From Rhizobium sp. N324 (GTDB taxonomy: Bacteria > Pseudomonadota > Alphaproteobacteria > Rhizobiales > Rhizobiaceae): a stretch of 64,000 bases of DNA. A program made the translations under genes and the position numbers. Below are positions 1 to 9,650 of the stretch, piece after piece. Under the pieces are notes generated by a model, which saw nothing but the letters and a program-made list of their open reading frames with translations, was not told the DNA's origin and ran no database searches. The stretch is taken from the NCBI RefSeq assembly GCF_001664485.1, contig NZ_CP013633.1, forward strand, positions 1-64,000, read 5' to 3'. Position 1 is the first letter of the stretch, and each line of letters starts with the position of its first letter.

Positions 1-440
1 GTGCGGCTGATCGTTATTCCGGCCGTTGAGGATTTCGGTTGTGGTCAGCTGACCACCAAGCTAACCCCTTGGAAAACACCAACTTTCAAAGGCGGCTTGT
101 CGCAGGCATTGTGCCGGTTACCGTCTGGCTCCCGAGCCAAATGACGCCTCTTAGGGGAACAGTAGACCGTGATCTCAATACGAACGCGCCCAAGGTCGCG
201 CACGAACTAGACCAGGAGCGAAGTCTTCGCACGAAATGGCAGCCGCCTTTCATCAATTCATTGGCACCGGCGCGGCCAGCAAATCGCAAGGCGGCCGGCT
301 GTGCCGGCTAATCGCGAATGGGCGATGGCGCCGCATGGATAGGACGCAATAGGAACAACTACCTGCTGCCATCCGCAGCGCCGGAATCTACGGGGCTGCT
401 TCGCGGCGGCACTTCCACAACACTGGGAGAATTCATCAAC
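1..440. other. No recognisable gene; left edge
   Basis: Short reading frames cross this stretch on both strands, but none has a family match I recognise or a convincing ribosome binding site. The only clear structure is the 16-bp palindrome at 41-56. The stretch is probably degraded DNA next to the IS remnants that start near 443. Confidence 0.5.
41..56. repeat. 16-bp perfect palindrome, copy 1
   Basis: GTGGTCAGCTGACCAC reads the same on both strands. An identical copy lies at 2476-2491, so the two copies bracket the cluster of IS3/IS4 remnants. They could be end sequences of a decayed element or protein binding sites; the sequence does not decide. Confidence 0.7.
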
Positions 441-442
441 CG

Positions 443-770
443 CTATCTTGGGCGAGGTGACGCAATGAGCCACTCGACCCTATGGTCTTTTGACCAGGCA
501 AGAATGGCATTCGAGGTGAGTTTGGTGCCGTTGTCGGAGAGATCATTGCGAGTTTGCCGCGCCATTCGATCAGCGTCGTCAGCTCTCGAGCGAGGCGACG
601 ACCGGAGATCGAGGTGTCCGGGGATCGCCGCGAGGCATTCTCGCGTCGCGTCATGGACGATGTTGAGCACGCGAACCCCCTTCCGTAAGCGAACTTGCAG
701 GCACGCGCGCACCGATCCTGGCCAACGCGAAGGCTCTGCCCGCTGGTCGCTGGATTTTGTTCGTGACCAA
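443..770 (-). pseudogene. IS3-family orfB fragment (minus-strand copy)
   Basis: Pieces of an IS3-type integrase core can be read in two alternating minus-strand frames: RVLNIVHDATRECLAAIP, then DTSISGRRLARELTTLIEW, then SDNGTKLTSNAILAWSKDH. These match the DDE core seen in the plus-strand remnant at 1602-2345. Both ends of the gene are missing and at least two frameshifts break it. It abuts an IS4-type remnant, so one continuous reading frame (443-1306) runs through both by chance. It is a dead fragment, and its mirror-image placement to the copy at 1602-2345 suggests that two IS3 copies once flanked the IS4 sequence. Confidence 0.75.
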
Positions 771-811
771 AAGCAAATGATCCAGTGGAACATTTCTCCA
801 CCGAACGACTG

Positions 812-1610
812 AGGCATATACCTATCTCGCAAGGCCCAGCCATCGGCACAGTATTTGAGTCCGTTGAAGAAGGTGATGGGTCCAGGCGGCTTGGAGGAGG
901 CATAGCCGTTCCAGTCGCTGAGTTTGGCGATGATCCAAGCGGCCCAAGCGAGCGAAGCTTTGGGATGGGGATTGGATTGCAGCTTGGTCTTGCCCTTGAA
1001 GCGGCTTTCGAGGGCGGCGAGCGTGTTGATCTCCTGGGGACTGACTGCCAGGCTTGCCGGGTGAGGATCGCCGCCACTGCGGTCCTGCACGAGTTGGAGG
1101 ACGATTGCCGCGGCCTTGGCGGCGATGGCGACGAGCTTTTCCAGCCGCGCCGCTAACTGCAATTGGCTGTCCTCGATCTTGAAGCCCTGCGTCTTCATCA
1201 CCCGGAAGAACTGCTCGATCATCCAGCGCTGCTTGTACCAAGCGACGATCTGCCAGGCGTCAGTCGCACTGGAGAGCGCATGGGTGGTCAAGAGCAGCCA
1301 ATGCAAGGGCTCGACACCGTCGGGTGCGTCCGGTTCGACGACCTCGACCCAACTGAGCCTAACCCCGTCGGGCAGCCCTTCTTCGCGCAGGTTTTGCGGC
1401 CGCCTGATCGTCGCCTGGCCGAAGCTCTAGGCACAACGTTGCCTGCCGCGTCGGACGGTCGGCGCGCTCGCGCAGTTCGATCGTTTGGGTGTCGCAGAAC
1501 CGAACTGTCTCTACGACATCACGCAGTTTAGAGCCGCCGATGAGTGCATGGTCATGCATGACGCGCGACAAAAGATCGAAGCGTTGGTCGGGCAGGCGCG
1601 CCCACATCAT
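812..1610 (-). pseudogene. IS4-family transposase remnant
   Basis: The minus strand encodes two pieces of an IS4-type transposase in different frames. The N-terminal piece (about 1360-1610) includes RFCDTQTIELRERADRP, and the C-terminal piece (about 812-1306) includes WYKQRWMIEQFFRVMKTQG, the YREK-type region of this family. The frame break lies near 1310-1440. The C-terminal end is fused to unrelated IS3 sequence. The element has no intact transposase and no ends I can identify. Confidence 0.75.
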
Positions 1611-2345
1611 AAAGAAGTCGCCCTATTGCGCGACCTCGCCAATGAGCGATGGCGTTTCGGCGACCGGCGGCTTCGGCGGGAGGGAGCGCCGTTGGGGTCG
1701 ACCGCATCTACGGGCTCTATCGCGAAGAAGGACTTTCCGTTCGCAAGCAGAAAAGCCGGGGCGGCACGCTGTTGGCACGCGTGGCCCGATCCTGGTCGAA
1801 GCGAAGGCCAATGCCCGATGCTCGCTGAATCTCGTTCACGACCAGTTCGCTTGCGGAAGGCGGTTTCGCGTGCTCAACTTCGTCGAGGACGTGACCCGCG
1901 AATGCCTGGCGGCGATCCCGGACACCTCGATCTTGCGTCGTCGCGTCGCTCGCGAACTGTCGGTCCTCATCGAACGGCGCGGCAAACCGGGGATGATCGT
2001 CTCCGACAACGGCACGGAATTCACCTCGAATGCCATCCTTGCCAGGTCGAAGGATCATAGGGTCGAGTCGCACGGCATCACGCCGGGAAGCCGATGCAAA
2101 ACGCTAATGTCGAGAGCTTCAACGGCCGGATGCGGGACGAGATGGTCAACCAAAGCCTGTTCCTCGGCTGCGATTATGCCCGAAGCGCCATTGCTGGGCC
2201 GACGATTACAACCACTTCCGGCCGCACTCATCGCTCGGACCAGACCTGGGCAAGTGATGCAGATACCATTGCCGCAACCGGCTCCAACGCTGCGCGAGAT
2301 GAAAGCTTCGCGTTTCCGCCACTTGGCGTACTCGGAGCGCGCAGG
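1602..2345 (+). pseudogene. IS3-family orfB remnant (plus-strand copy)
   Basis: An IS3-type transposase is readable in pieces: KEVALLRDLANERWRFGDRR near 1611, then RVLNFVEDVTRECLAAIP, ARELSVLIERRGKPGMIVSD and [17 protein letters not shown] between about 1867 and 2060. The catalytic Asp/Asp/Glu region is only partly kept, and frameshifts separate the blocks. The segment after about 2090 (NVESFNGRMRDEMVNQSLF in another frame) carries the end of the core. It is a decayed copy of the same kind of element as at 443-770, in the opposite orientation. Confidence 0.75.
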
Positions 2346-2475
2346 CTCTAGTCGCCGCTGGAGAGGATCGAGTGCTAGGTCAGCGGGTCCACTGATCGAG
2401 GTTTTTCGCCAGACTCTGCTGTCGTGGGCCAGCAAGTTTTTTGGGGTGGACGCACTGCCAACAGCTGCTTTTCCG

Positions 2476-2491
2476 GTGGTCAGCTGACCAC
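2476..2491. repeat. 16-bp perfect palindrome, copy 2
   Basis: This is the second copy of GTGGTCAGCTGACCAC (see 41-56). Together the two copies enclose about 2.4 kb that consists of transposase remnants. Confidence 0.7.
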
Positions 2492-3251
2492 AGCTCCAAC
2501 ACTCTGAAAAGAAACGACATTTTCGGGCGCTACTATGGACGTCGCATGACCCGCTCCTCGCGCGACCTCTCACAAGATCGGTTGTGTAGAGATAGGTACC
2601 GTCCCCGATTGAGCGGCTTCGTGTTCGAACGAACAATGGCGGTGTTTGTCACGACTGAAAGGAGACATTGCTTTGTAATCTTAACGGCGGTCTCCGCAGG
2701 ATGCTTCAGGACGAAGACCTCCTAGGCTTCGAGGACAGTCGAAATTGCTGGTCGTAAAACGAATGTTTGCAGATTTTCGGTCGTAATCATTCTTGTAGGA
2801 AATATAGCTGGCGGCGCGGACAAATGGCTCAATTAAATTGTCGAGCATCCTTGAAAGAACGCCGAAACGCGGACGGATTGTAAAAGAAACAAATACTGTC
2901 TGACTGAGTCGCGGCTCGCGCCCGAATTCTTCGTGCAGCCGAGACGGCTTTTTGGTAGCGAGGGGAGGGGCTGTCCTCTGCTTTTACCCGCGCCACCGAG
3001 GGTCATGGCCCGCGCGCCTCTGCGGATCATAATCACCGCGGCTGAAGCCTTCAGCACGTTCCGGGGGAGGGGGCGAGCAGGCGGAGGAAGCCGGCTCCGC
3101 GGGCGAGTGTAGGCGCTGAGCTGAAACCGCGGAGCGATAGCGACTAGCGGTCCTGGCGCTACAGATCCCCAAAGGCCGGACCTGACGATTATGCAGTCGA
3201 ATAGCGACAAGAAAAGACTCTCTGCCATCGGGCGTCGGATGAACCATGCCC
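2492..3251. other. No recognisable gene
   Basis: Open frames here are out-of-frame or antisense readings with no family signature. The stretch lies between the IS cluster and the 3' end of the recombinase gene and seems non-coding or degraded. Confidence 0.5.
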
Positions 3252-4217
3252 TCAATGGCGAATGAGGCCAAATCTGTGGGCTTCGTCCAGCAGGACCCGC
3301 ACCGAGGACGGTTGCCACTTGTTGCCGCTGCGCACGGGCCGTTCTCCCATCTGGTCCAGTTGCGCGGCAATGTCGCGCAGCGACAGGTTGGGATCGGCAA
3401 TGGCAATTGCCGCCACCAGCTTCATCAGATAGTCTTCGGGAGCGCGACGAGGGGATCGAGCAAGGAGTTCCTTCTCCGCGAGCTTTTCGCGTACCATGCG
3501 ATGAACAGCGCGACGAAGGCGTTCGACGGTCCAGTCGTGGCCACGGCGATTGAGAACCCGCACGACATTGTCCCAACTGTGCTGCGGCCGGAGTTGACGC
3601 ACCATCGGCAGCCACGTCTGCGCCGATGCAATGAGTTCATCGAGATAGAGCTTCTCCCGTGCCTGCGAGATTGCCTTGATCGCCTCCGGCCGTCGTTCTC
3701 GCAGACCCGGATTTCCAGGAAGCTTGCCGCGTGCCTTCGCCGCCTTAATGCCGGCTTTGGTACGCTCGGCGATTAGCGCCCGCTCGAGCTGCGCGACGGC
3801 GCCGAGGACCTGAAGGGAAAACATGCCCTGCGGGGTCGACGTATCGATTGGATCGCGGATCGACCGGAAATGCACGCCGCGCGCCTCGAGGTCCTCGATC
3901 ACCGACAAGAGATGACTGACGGATCGGGCCAGTCGATCGAGGCGCACGACAATGAGGACGTCGCCGGCGCTAAGCTCAGCGAGTAATCGCGTCAGCACCG
4001 GTCGAGCCCGCGATGCTCCGGAACCATGCTCCTGATGGATCCGATCGCAGCCGGCTGCACGCAGCTCGTCCAACTGGGCATCGTGGACCTGTTCATCCGT
4101 CGACACCCGGGCATAACCGATCAGCCGCTTGGGAGATTGTTGGTTGTTAAATGTTTGTGGCTTTGCCATCGCGCTTGTAACGGCCCTGTCTCGAAGTAGT
4201 TTGTACAGATAAGGCAT
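3252..4217 (-). CDS. Serine recombinase (resolvase/invertase family)
   Basis: 321-aa site-specific recombinase. The N-terminal catalytic domain has the resolvase signature: RLIGYARVSTDEQ near residue 31 with the nucleophilic Ser, LDRLARSVSHLL near 95, and the GMFSLQVLGAVAQLERALIAERT block near 135-155. The C-terminal half (about 180-321) is longer than in small Tn3 resolvases and contains a recombinase-type region plus an HTH-like end (NLSLRDIAAQLDQMGERPV). It breaks and rejoins DNA through a phosphoserine intermediate. An alternative start is the ATG at 4169, just before the conserved part; neither start has a strong ribosome binding site. It sits beside the IS cluster at the left edge of the defence island, so it may have served element mobility or plasmid dimer resolution. 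No attachment sites could be identified. Confidence 0.85.
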   Translation of the reverse strand: MPYLYKLLRDRAVTSAMAKPQTFNNQQSPKRLIGYARVSTDEQVHDAQLDELRAAGCDRIHQEHGSGASRARPVLTRLLAELSAGDVLIVVRLDRLARSVSHLLSVIEDLEARGVHFRSIRDPIDTSTPQGMFSLQVLGAVAQLERALIAERTKAGIKAAKARGKLPGNPGLRERRPEAIKAISQAREKLYLDELIASAQTWLPMVRQLRPQHSWDNVVRVLNRRGHDWTVERLRRAVHRMVREKLAEKELLARSPRRAPEDYLMKLVAAIAIADPNLSLRDIAAQLDQMGERPVRSGNKWQPSSVRVLLDEAHRFGLIRH

Positions 4218-4584
4218 GCGTTAGAAATCGAACAGTTGCAAGCGTGTTTTAAGCATCAAATAGGGGCCCGCCAGACCCAAATCGCCACCCCGAGATGAGC
4301 AACGGAGCGTCCGCACTGACAAACCCGCGCCAGCGGGCTCCTGTGGCGGAAAGGCCGGAAAAACAACCGTTTTGGAGATGCCGCGAGAGCAGGGGCCCTC
4401 AGGAGGACGCCGGCGCATCATGCCAGAAGAAGGGTCGGGATTATGCGGGGCAACTTGCGGCGGCCGAATTCTGTCTCGGCGAGTCCGGTCATCCCAGCCG
4501 AAATCGGCCGAAAAGCCCGGAAAACCGCGCATTTCCGGCGATCCATGGTGACCGACACGCTGATTTGCGGCGTTATAGCAATCA
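4218..4584. other. Intergenic region between divergent genes
   Basis: No gene is supported. The stretch separates the recombinase (minus strand) from the DUF1612 gene (plus strand) and ends at the inverted repeat at 4585-4611. Confidence 0.5.
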
Positions 4585-4611
4585 CTTCCGATAAGCATTA
4601 CTTATCGGAAG
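4585..4611. promoter_or_regulatory. Perfect 11-bp inverted repeat upstream of DUF1612 gene
   Basis: CTTCCGATAAG and CTTATCGGAAG are exact inverted copies separated by CATTA. The repeat lies about 80-100 bp before the start of the RHE_PE00001-type gene, whose protein has a C-terminal helix-turn-helix. That placement suggests an operator, perhaps for autoregulation. No T-rich tract follows, so a terminator is less likely. Confidence 0.5.
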
Positions 4612-4688
4612 CGAGACACCAAACTATCAAATATGCCCAGTGAGGAACCCTAACTTTCAGATAGAGTTCGATTAGCAAATCATTTACT

Positions 4689-5825
4689 ATGATTTCAATG
4701 TCTTACGATCTCGGGAATTTTCCGCTGAAGAGCCTGATGCGGCCTGCTTTTGAAGCAGGTGTCGCTCTGACCCGTCTCGACGAGCGGATAGCCCGCTCGC
4801 CGGTCGGGCAAGGGTGGATCGAGCGAGCCCATTTTGCAGATGCCTGCGCCTCGCTGTGGATCGACGGCGACCTCGTCCATCTCGAAGACCTGGTGCTGCA
4901 CGACGATACCCGCGATATTCGCACACCGACCCATGAGCTGACAATTGCCCGCGACGTGCTGCGAACCCGCCGGCGCATCGCCGCCCAACCACCCGGCTGG
5001 GCTTTTTCCACCGACGGGCTTCGGACGCTGCGGCAGACCTCGGAGATCATGCCGGTCGACGCTGACGCGACGGAGGCGACCGGCGCCAGGCAGCCTGTCG
5101 GTGTCGAGTCGATAGGGGAGGGGGACGAAGCTGACGGCGGCGAAGGCCTTCCCGGTGTCGACTATGCCGACATCGATGCGGTACTTGCCCGATCGGAGGC
5201 CGCGATCAAAGACGCAACGCGGCCCGGCCGCGCCAGCGCGGCACACAGAGACGCACTGGTCTATGATCTCGACTGGGACGAGGATGCGCGGCTGGAGGAA
5301 TGGCGCCGCGTCCTGCGGCAGGTCCAGGATTTGCCCGCTGTGCTGCAGGCGATCGTCGCCCTCGATGCGTGGAATGAGCTGGCCGTCCTGCAGCATGCGC
5401 CCTGGCTCGGCCGGCTGTTTGCCGCTTCCATCCTGCGCCAGGCGGGCGTCACCACCGGCGCCCATCTGGCTGCCATCAACCTCGGCCTGAAAACCATTCC
5501 CGTCGATCGGCGCCGGCATCGCGATCGCGAGACCCGGCTGCTCGCCATCGCGCAAGGGCTGATCGCAGCGGCCGAGATCGGCCTCAAAGAGCATGACCGG
5601 CTGGCGCTGGCACGGCAGATGATGGAGCGAAAGCTCACCGGCCGGCGGACGTCGTCAAAAATGCCGGAGCTGATCGAGCTCGTCGTGGCAAAGCCGCTCG
5701 TCTCGGCCGGCATGGTCGTGAAGACGCTCGAGGTCACGCCGCAGGCGGCGCGGAGGATTGTTTTGGAACTGGGGCTCCGGGAGATGACGGGGAGGGGGAG
5801 GTTTCGGGCGTGGGGTATAGTCTGA
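4689..5825 (+). CDS. RHE_PE00001/DUF1612 family HTH protein
   Basis: 378-aa protein of a family common on rhizobial plasmids (DUF1612 with C-terminal helix-turn-helix; RHE_PE00001 family). The N-terminal region shows the family features: LVRLDER-like start ([18 protein letters not shown]), [21 protein letters not shown] and the [17 protein letters not shown] block. The C-terminal about 60 residues resemble a winged/HTH domain ([30 protein letters not shown]). The biochemical role is unknown; a link to plasmid or element biology is inferred from its distribution. A second start at 4698 (MSYDLGN) resembles the usual N-terminus better. An inverted repeat upstream may be its operator, and a small gene follows 17 bp downstream. 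Confidence 0.85.
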   Translation: MISMSYDLGNFPLKSLMRPAFEAGVALTRLDERIARSPVGQGWIERAHFADACASLWIDGDLVHLEDLVLHDDTRDIRTPTHELTIARDVLRTRRRIAAQPPGWAFSTDGLRTLRQTSEIMPVDADATEATGARQPVGVESIGEGDEADGGEGLPGVDYADIDAVLARSEAAIKDATRPGRASAAHRDALVYDLDWDEDARLEEWRRVLRQVQDLPAVLQAIVALDAWNELAVLQHAPWLGRLFAASILRQAGVTTGAHLAAINLGLKTIPVDRRRHRDRETRLLAIAQGLIAAAEIGLKEHDRLALARQMMERKLTGRRTSSKMPELIELVVAKPLVSAGMVVKTLEVTPQAARRIVLELGLREMTGRGRFRAWGIV

Positions 5826-5842
5826 CAACGAGGAGGCAATCG

Positions 5843-6082
5843 ATGCCAATCACAAGAATTGAACGAATTGTCGGCGGTCGGGTCATCAGCCGCGTCGAAC
5901 GCGGGGCCGACGGCAACTATGCCTGCCATCATTTCGGATCAAATGTAGATCCAGTGCCCTGTGCGAGTTTAGACGACGTCGCGGACTTCCTTCGTGCCAA
6001 TTCTCGCAGCGGCGTGCGGATGAACCCTGATTGGCGCAAGATTTCACGCAATGTCTACATCGATGGCGTTTTTCTGCGCTGA
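5843..6082 (+). CDS. Small conserved-looking hypothetical protein
   Basis: 79-aa protein, no family recognised. The start at 5843 is chosen because an AGGAGG-type ribosome binding site sits 6-7 bases before it; an in-frame upstream start would overlap the preceding gene. It follows the DUF1612 gene by 17 bp and is probably co-transcribed. The sequence is soluble, with no membrane segment or signal peptide (MPITRIERIVGGRVISRVER at the N-terminus). Confidence 0.55.
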   Translation: MPITRIERIVGGRVISRVERGADGNYACHHFGSNVDPVPCASLDDVADFLRANSRSGVRMNPDWRKISRNVYIDGVFLR

Positions 6083-6117
6083 CCCAGAAGCCGATGGGGA
6101 ATGACGCGTCAAAGCTC

Positions 6118-6984
6118 TTACAAGGACCGCGCTCGCAGGGCTCTTTCGATACTCTCTATAAAGGTTCTGATCAGATCGGCAGTTTCCTGAACGAATGCTT
6201 TGGTGAAGATCTTCAGTTCGTTTCCGTCTTTGTCGAACCCATTGCGATGGACGCAGTCATGACGCAGCAGCACCGCCCTAAAGAGGCTCGCCTTGTCGGT
6301 GGCCAGGTTCAGGATGCGGATTCCAAGCGCGATATGGTAGAGAACATCCACCTTGGCGAGATTGTGATACTGGATCGACCGCAGGTGCTCGCGGACCCGT
6401 TTACCGACCAGATCGGCGTCCTTCGAAAATTCGGCGAGCGTGAATTTTTCTTTCGCAAGGTCTTCGTCCTGTCGAAGCAGCCGCTCGACGGCGTGCGCAT
6501 CGCTCTCGATTTCATTTATCAGGCGGTCGGCGAGATAGGCTTCCATCGCAGTGATCTGATGCGAAAAGATCATCCGATTGACCAGGTGACCGCCACTGTC
6601 GCCTCCATAGTCCGCGAGCAGGTCGCCTGTATGATGGTAGGAGCTCATGAAGACTGTTAGCGGATCATCCGGAACAGAGTAATCGACCCATTCGTCAGGT
6701 TCCGGCTCACCGTGCTCCAGCCCATAATCGAAATCCTGAATGACCTCGTGCGGTCCTGCATTGGTGATATGGTAATTCTCGATACCGATGGGATACTCCC
6801 ACAGACCCCAGCTTAGCTCTCCAAGTTCCGGGTGATCGATGTCAGCTTCATAGTGGATTTCCGATCCCATCTGCCGTTCATCACCACCGACTGCGTCCCA
6901 ATCCAGCTCGTCGCTTTCGATTTCGTAGATTTCGCCAGTTTCACCATGCCTAATTTGAGCCGTTCCCCTGCAGTAAATCTCCAT
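6118..6984 (-). CDS. HEPN-domain protein (candidate toxin/defence RNase)
   Basis: 288-aa protein. Residues about 135-288 form an all-alpha domain with a HEPN motif: R241-HDCV-H246 followed by RNG fits R-x4-H, and the helix FSHQITAMEAYLADRLINEI near 140 is typical of HEPN proteins tied to defence and toxin-antitoxin loci. Known active HEPN proteins cleave RNA at this motif; activity here is inferred. Residues 1-130 are acidic and of unknown fold. The start has a strong GGGAGGAG ribosome binding site. It is monocistronic, convergent with the DUF1612 pair, and lies at the left end of the defence island. No partner antitoxin is adjacent. Confidence 0.7.
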   Translation of the reverse strand: MEIYCRGTAQIRHGETGEIYEIESDELDWDAVGGDERQMGSEIHYEADIDHPELGELSWGLWEYPIGIENYHITNAGPHEVIQDFDYGLEHGEPEPDEWVDYSVPDDPLTVFMSSYHHTGDLLADYGGDSGGHLVNRMIFSHQITAMEAYLADRLINEIESDAHAVERLLRQDEDLAKEKFTLAEFSKDADLVGKRVREHLRSIQYHNLAKVDVLYHIALGIRILNLATDKASLFRAVLLRHDCVHRNGFDKDGNELKIFTKAFVQETADLIRTFIESIERALRARSL

Positions 6985-7314
6985 AAGCTCCTCCCATTTC
7001 AGGCTCCGCGAGATGCGGTGGAATTAGAATGAACGCGGCCATTATGATTCGCTACCGTGCGCTTTTCATTCGGCAAGAGGTTCATTCTCATGCGCCGGCC
7101 CAGAATTTCTTCCGGAGGCAAGTCGCCTGGCTTCCAAAACCGATGGAATCGGATATGATCCTGTTCGGAGCCGATCGCCAGGGCTGCAAGCGACCCTAAA
7201 GGCGGCAATTGAGAGATAGCAGTCCTCACCTAAACGGCAACCAATCAGCCGGCGCAAGGTGACATGAAGCGCTTGTGTTCACCGTATCAGACGCTGGAGT
7301 GAATTGGATTTGTC

Positions 7315-7977
7315 ATGTCTATCCACAAAGAATGCGTTGACGCCCTGCGTGCGAAGTACCGCGCGTTGACGGGGAACAAACTTGTCGCGGGGCACGCCCA
7401 CGAAATCGTTGCCGCCTATTTCGGATATGGAACTGCGGCAGCACTTCGCGCTGAAGCGAAATATCCACTTACCTTGCTCGAAGAAGCTGAGGTTCTGATG
7501 CCGGCGCTCGCGGTTATGGATCAGAGAATTGCTGAACTGCAGGGAATTCCTGGCGACCTGCCAACTGTCGATGAACTTGCAGCGCAAATTTCGGAGTTTC
7601 TTTTCGAAGCCGGACATTTTTCGGGTAAGATCTGGAGCAACAGAAACATCGGTGAGGAAGTCAGCGCGTACGCCTATGAAAACCCGCTGACAATCCTTGA
7701 CGAGCTCTCAGGAGAGATGGCGACGACAAATGCCTACTTCGATGGCTTCTATATCGATGAGGCAGAGGTATCGTCGAACGATGAAGGCCTGACAGTGACG
7801 CTTACGGGTACCGCCGAGGGCGAGCAGGATCAAGAAAGGGCGTTTTCAGGCGACAAGATCAACTTCACGACCTCTGTGACTTTCGATCTCGTGGCCGGAC
7901 GCGTGGCCTATCGAGAGCCTGAATTCGATACAGGTGGCAGCGTCGACGACTCCTATTTCGACGATGATGCCGCGTGA
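7315..7977 (+). CDS. Acidic hypothetical protein
   Basis: 220-aa protein, family not recognised. The N-terminal half is helical (HKECVDALRAKYRALTG; LTLLEEAEVLMPALAVMDQR). The C-terminal half is predicted beta-rich and very acidic, ending in DDSYFDDDAA. There is no signal peptide or membrane segment. It lies between the HEPN gene and the CoiA-like nuclease gene and may be island cargo. The ribosome binding site is weak (GGAG about 16 bases upstream). Confidence 0.6.
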   Translation: MSIHKECVDALRAKYRALTGNKLVAGHAHEIVAAYFGYGTAAALRAEAKYPLTLLEEAEVLMPALAVMDQRIAELQGIPGDLPTVDELAAQISEFLFEAGHFSGKIWSNRNIGEEVSAYAYENPLTILDELSGEMATTNAYFDGFYIDEAEVSSNDEGLTVTLTGTAEGEQDQERAFSGDKINFTTSVTFDLVAGRVAYREPEFDTGGSVDDSYFDDDAA

Positions 7978-8122
7978 CTGAGGTCGGGACCGTCATTGAT
8001 GACAGCGATGGCGGCCCCACACTTACTCGCACCTTCTGGTCCTTCGGCCCGAATTTCGGCAGTCCGCGTTCGCACCCGAAATCCTGAGAGGCAGAACCGA
8101 ATGGGAAATCGACGCTGGCACC

Positions 8123-9541
8123 TCAGAGCTTGGACTGGGCGAGACGAGACGACAGGAACTTTTCAATTTTGCTGCCGATCTCAGGGAATACGAACATGAG
8201 GAAGGGTAGCGTATCTTCATCGGGTAGATAGCGCTGATCACCTAGCCGGATGTTCTCCCGAATCGTGCGGGCGCGTTTTTCCCATTTTCCGCTCTTGTCC
8301 TGGGCTTTGATCAATTCCTCGCACCCGTATTCTTTGAGGGCAAATCCCATCGCGAGCGCGTGTTCCGGATATCCGTCGCAAATGCGGTGGGCCACCTCGA
8401 TGAGGTGTTTGAAGTCCCAACCGATCGGACGCTTTTCGCGCGCGCTCAGGACGCCATTCATGAGACCGGTAACGGCCCGGTCGTGTCGGTCGTTGGTCGG
8501 AGGTGTAACGCCGCGGCCGGACAGCTCCGAAGTCAAGCCCTGCCACGTTTCTTCAGCGGACAGTGGATCAGGAGTGTGCTGATTACGCGCCAACCAGAAT
8601 GAGCAGATCTTTTCTCGCAGGTCGCGATCCCGTCTTTCCACCTCGATCCTTGCGTTTTCGAAGAGCAACCGAGATTGGCCTTCGTAGTCGAAGGCCCAAG
8701 CTGACTGTGATTCCAGATTTATGCTCAAATCGCGGAAAGCGACGATCTGGGACGCCCAATGATCTGTGATAACGCCTGACATCAGTTCGGGCACGCGGTA
8801 ATGCGCGCGGAGATAGAACATGCCGCTGCTTTCGGACAGAGCCGTCGTTTCTTCATCGACAACGAGAATGTTGGAGTTGTTGGAGAATAGCAGGTCGTCG
8901 GTTGTCATGCGCCGGTAGTTGGGATCAAATTCTGCCATCACCCAGATAAGCAAAGCACCTTCGCTACGATAGAATGACCGACGTCCCGCGACCACGTCGA
9001 GGAAAGTCGTCGAAAGTTGCGCCTCGAAAGCCACCCGGCCAAAGGTGGTGAGAGCCTGTACGTCGGGTTGGCGTCGGCTGCGGGAGTCTCGGGCAGAGCG
9101 CCACTGCCTCTCAGAGAGGATTTCGCTGTTCGAGGGGTCGGCAGCAAGACTGCGCAGGAGCCGTTCCTTGATCTTTCGATGAGCGACACTTTCTCGCTGG
9201 CCATCATATTTGAGCGCCCGGATCTCGTCGCGGCTCAATGCCGAACGGGTGATCGACGGGCAAGAGCCATCCTCTCGGCAGTGGCGAAAAAAGAAACGCT
9301 TCTCGCGAGAGGCAACCAGATAGACGGGTGTCGCGCAAAGCCCGCATGCGAAAAGCGGCTTGTCCGCTAGATTTTCCCGGATCGAAACGCGCTCCGCGAC
9401 CAACCGATCATAGCGCTTTTGAGAGATAAAAGCTGTGGCTTCAAAGAATTCCCCGCTCTCCAAATCGAGAATCTCGGTGATCTCAGGCTTTTCGACAGGC
9501 TCGGCAAAAGCCAGTGGGTCAAAGGTGACATTTCCTTGCAT
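8123..9541 (-). CDS. CoiA-like PD-(D/E)XK nuclease with zinc-ribbon
   Basis: 472-aa protein. Residues 66-94 hold a zinc-binding cluster (C66-x2-C69, H87-C88, C94) and residues 118-205 resemble the nuclease core of CoiA-type proteins: SVAHRKIKERLLRSL, then D160 in RRQPDVQAL and the E173-x-Q175 motif in FEAQLSTTF, with YRSEGALLIWVM following. This layout (zinc ribbon before a PD-(D/E)XK fold) suggests a DNA endonuclease; substrate and partners are unknown. The C-terminal about 200 residues are uncharacterised. The AGGTG site before the start is reasonable. It is transcribed divergently from the AbiJ-like gene, with 109 bp between them, and may function with it. Confidence 0.65.
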   Translation of the reverse strand: MQGNVTFDPLAFAEPVEKPEITEILDLESGEFFEATAFISQKRYDRLVAERVSIRENLADKPLFACGLCATPVYLVASREKRFFFRHCREDGSCPSITRSALSRDEIRALKYDGQRESVAHRKIKERLLRSLAADPSNSEILSERQWRSARDSRSRRQPDVQALTTFGRVAFEAQLSTTFLDVVAGRRSFYRSEGALLIWVMAEFDPNYRRMTTDDLLFSNNSNILVVDEETTALSESSGMFYLRAHYRVPELMSGVITDHWASQIVAFRDLSINLESQSAWAFDYEGQSRLLFENARIEVERRDRDLREKICSFWLARNQHTPDPLSAEETWQGLTSELSGRGVTPPTNDRHDRAVTGLMNGVLSAREKRPIGWDFKHLIEVAHRICDGYPEHALAMGFALKEYGCEELIKAQDKSGKWEKRARTIRENIRLGDQRYLPDEDTLPFLMFVFPEIGSKIEKFLSSRLAQSKL

Positions 9542-9650
9542 GATCGCACCTGGTTTTACGAATCAGTCGAAGATAGGCAGATTCGGTTGCTTTCATGCAC
9601 GCAAAATGAAGAATTACGTTTGATGAAAGAGTGTAGGTGAGGCGCGAGAA

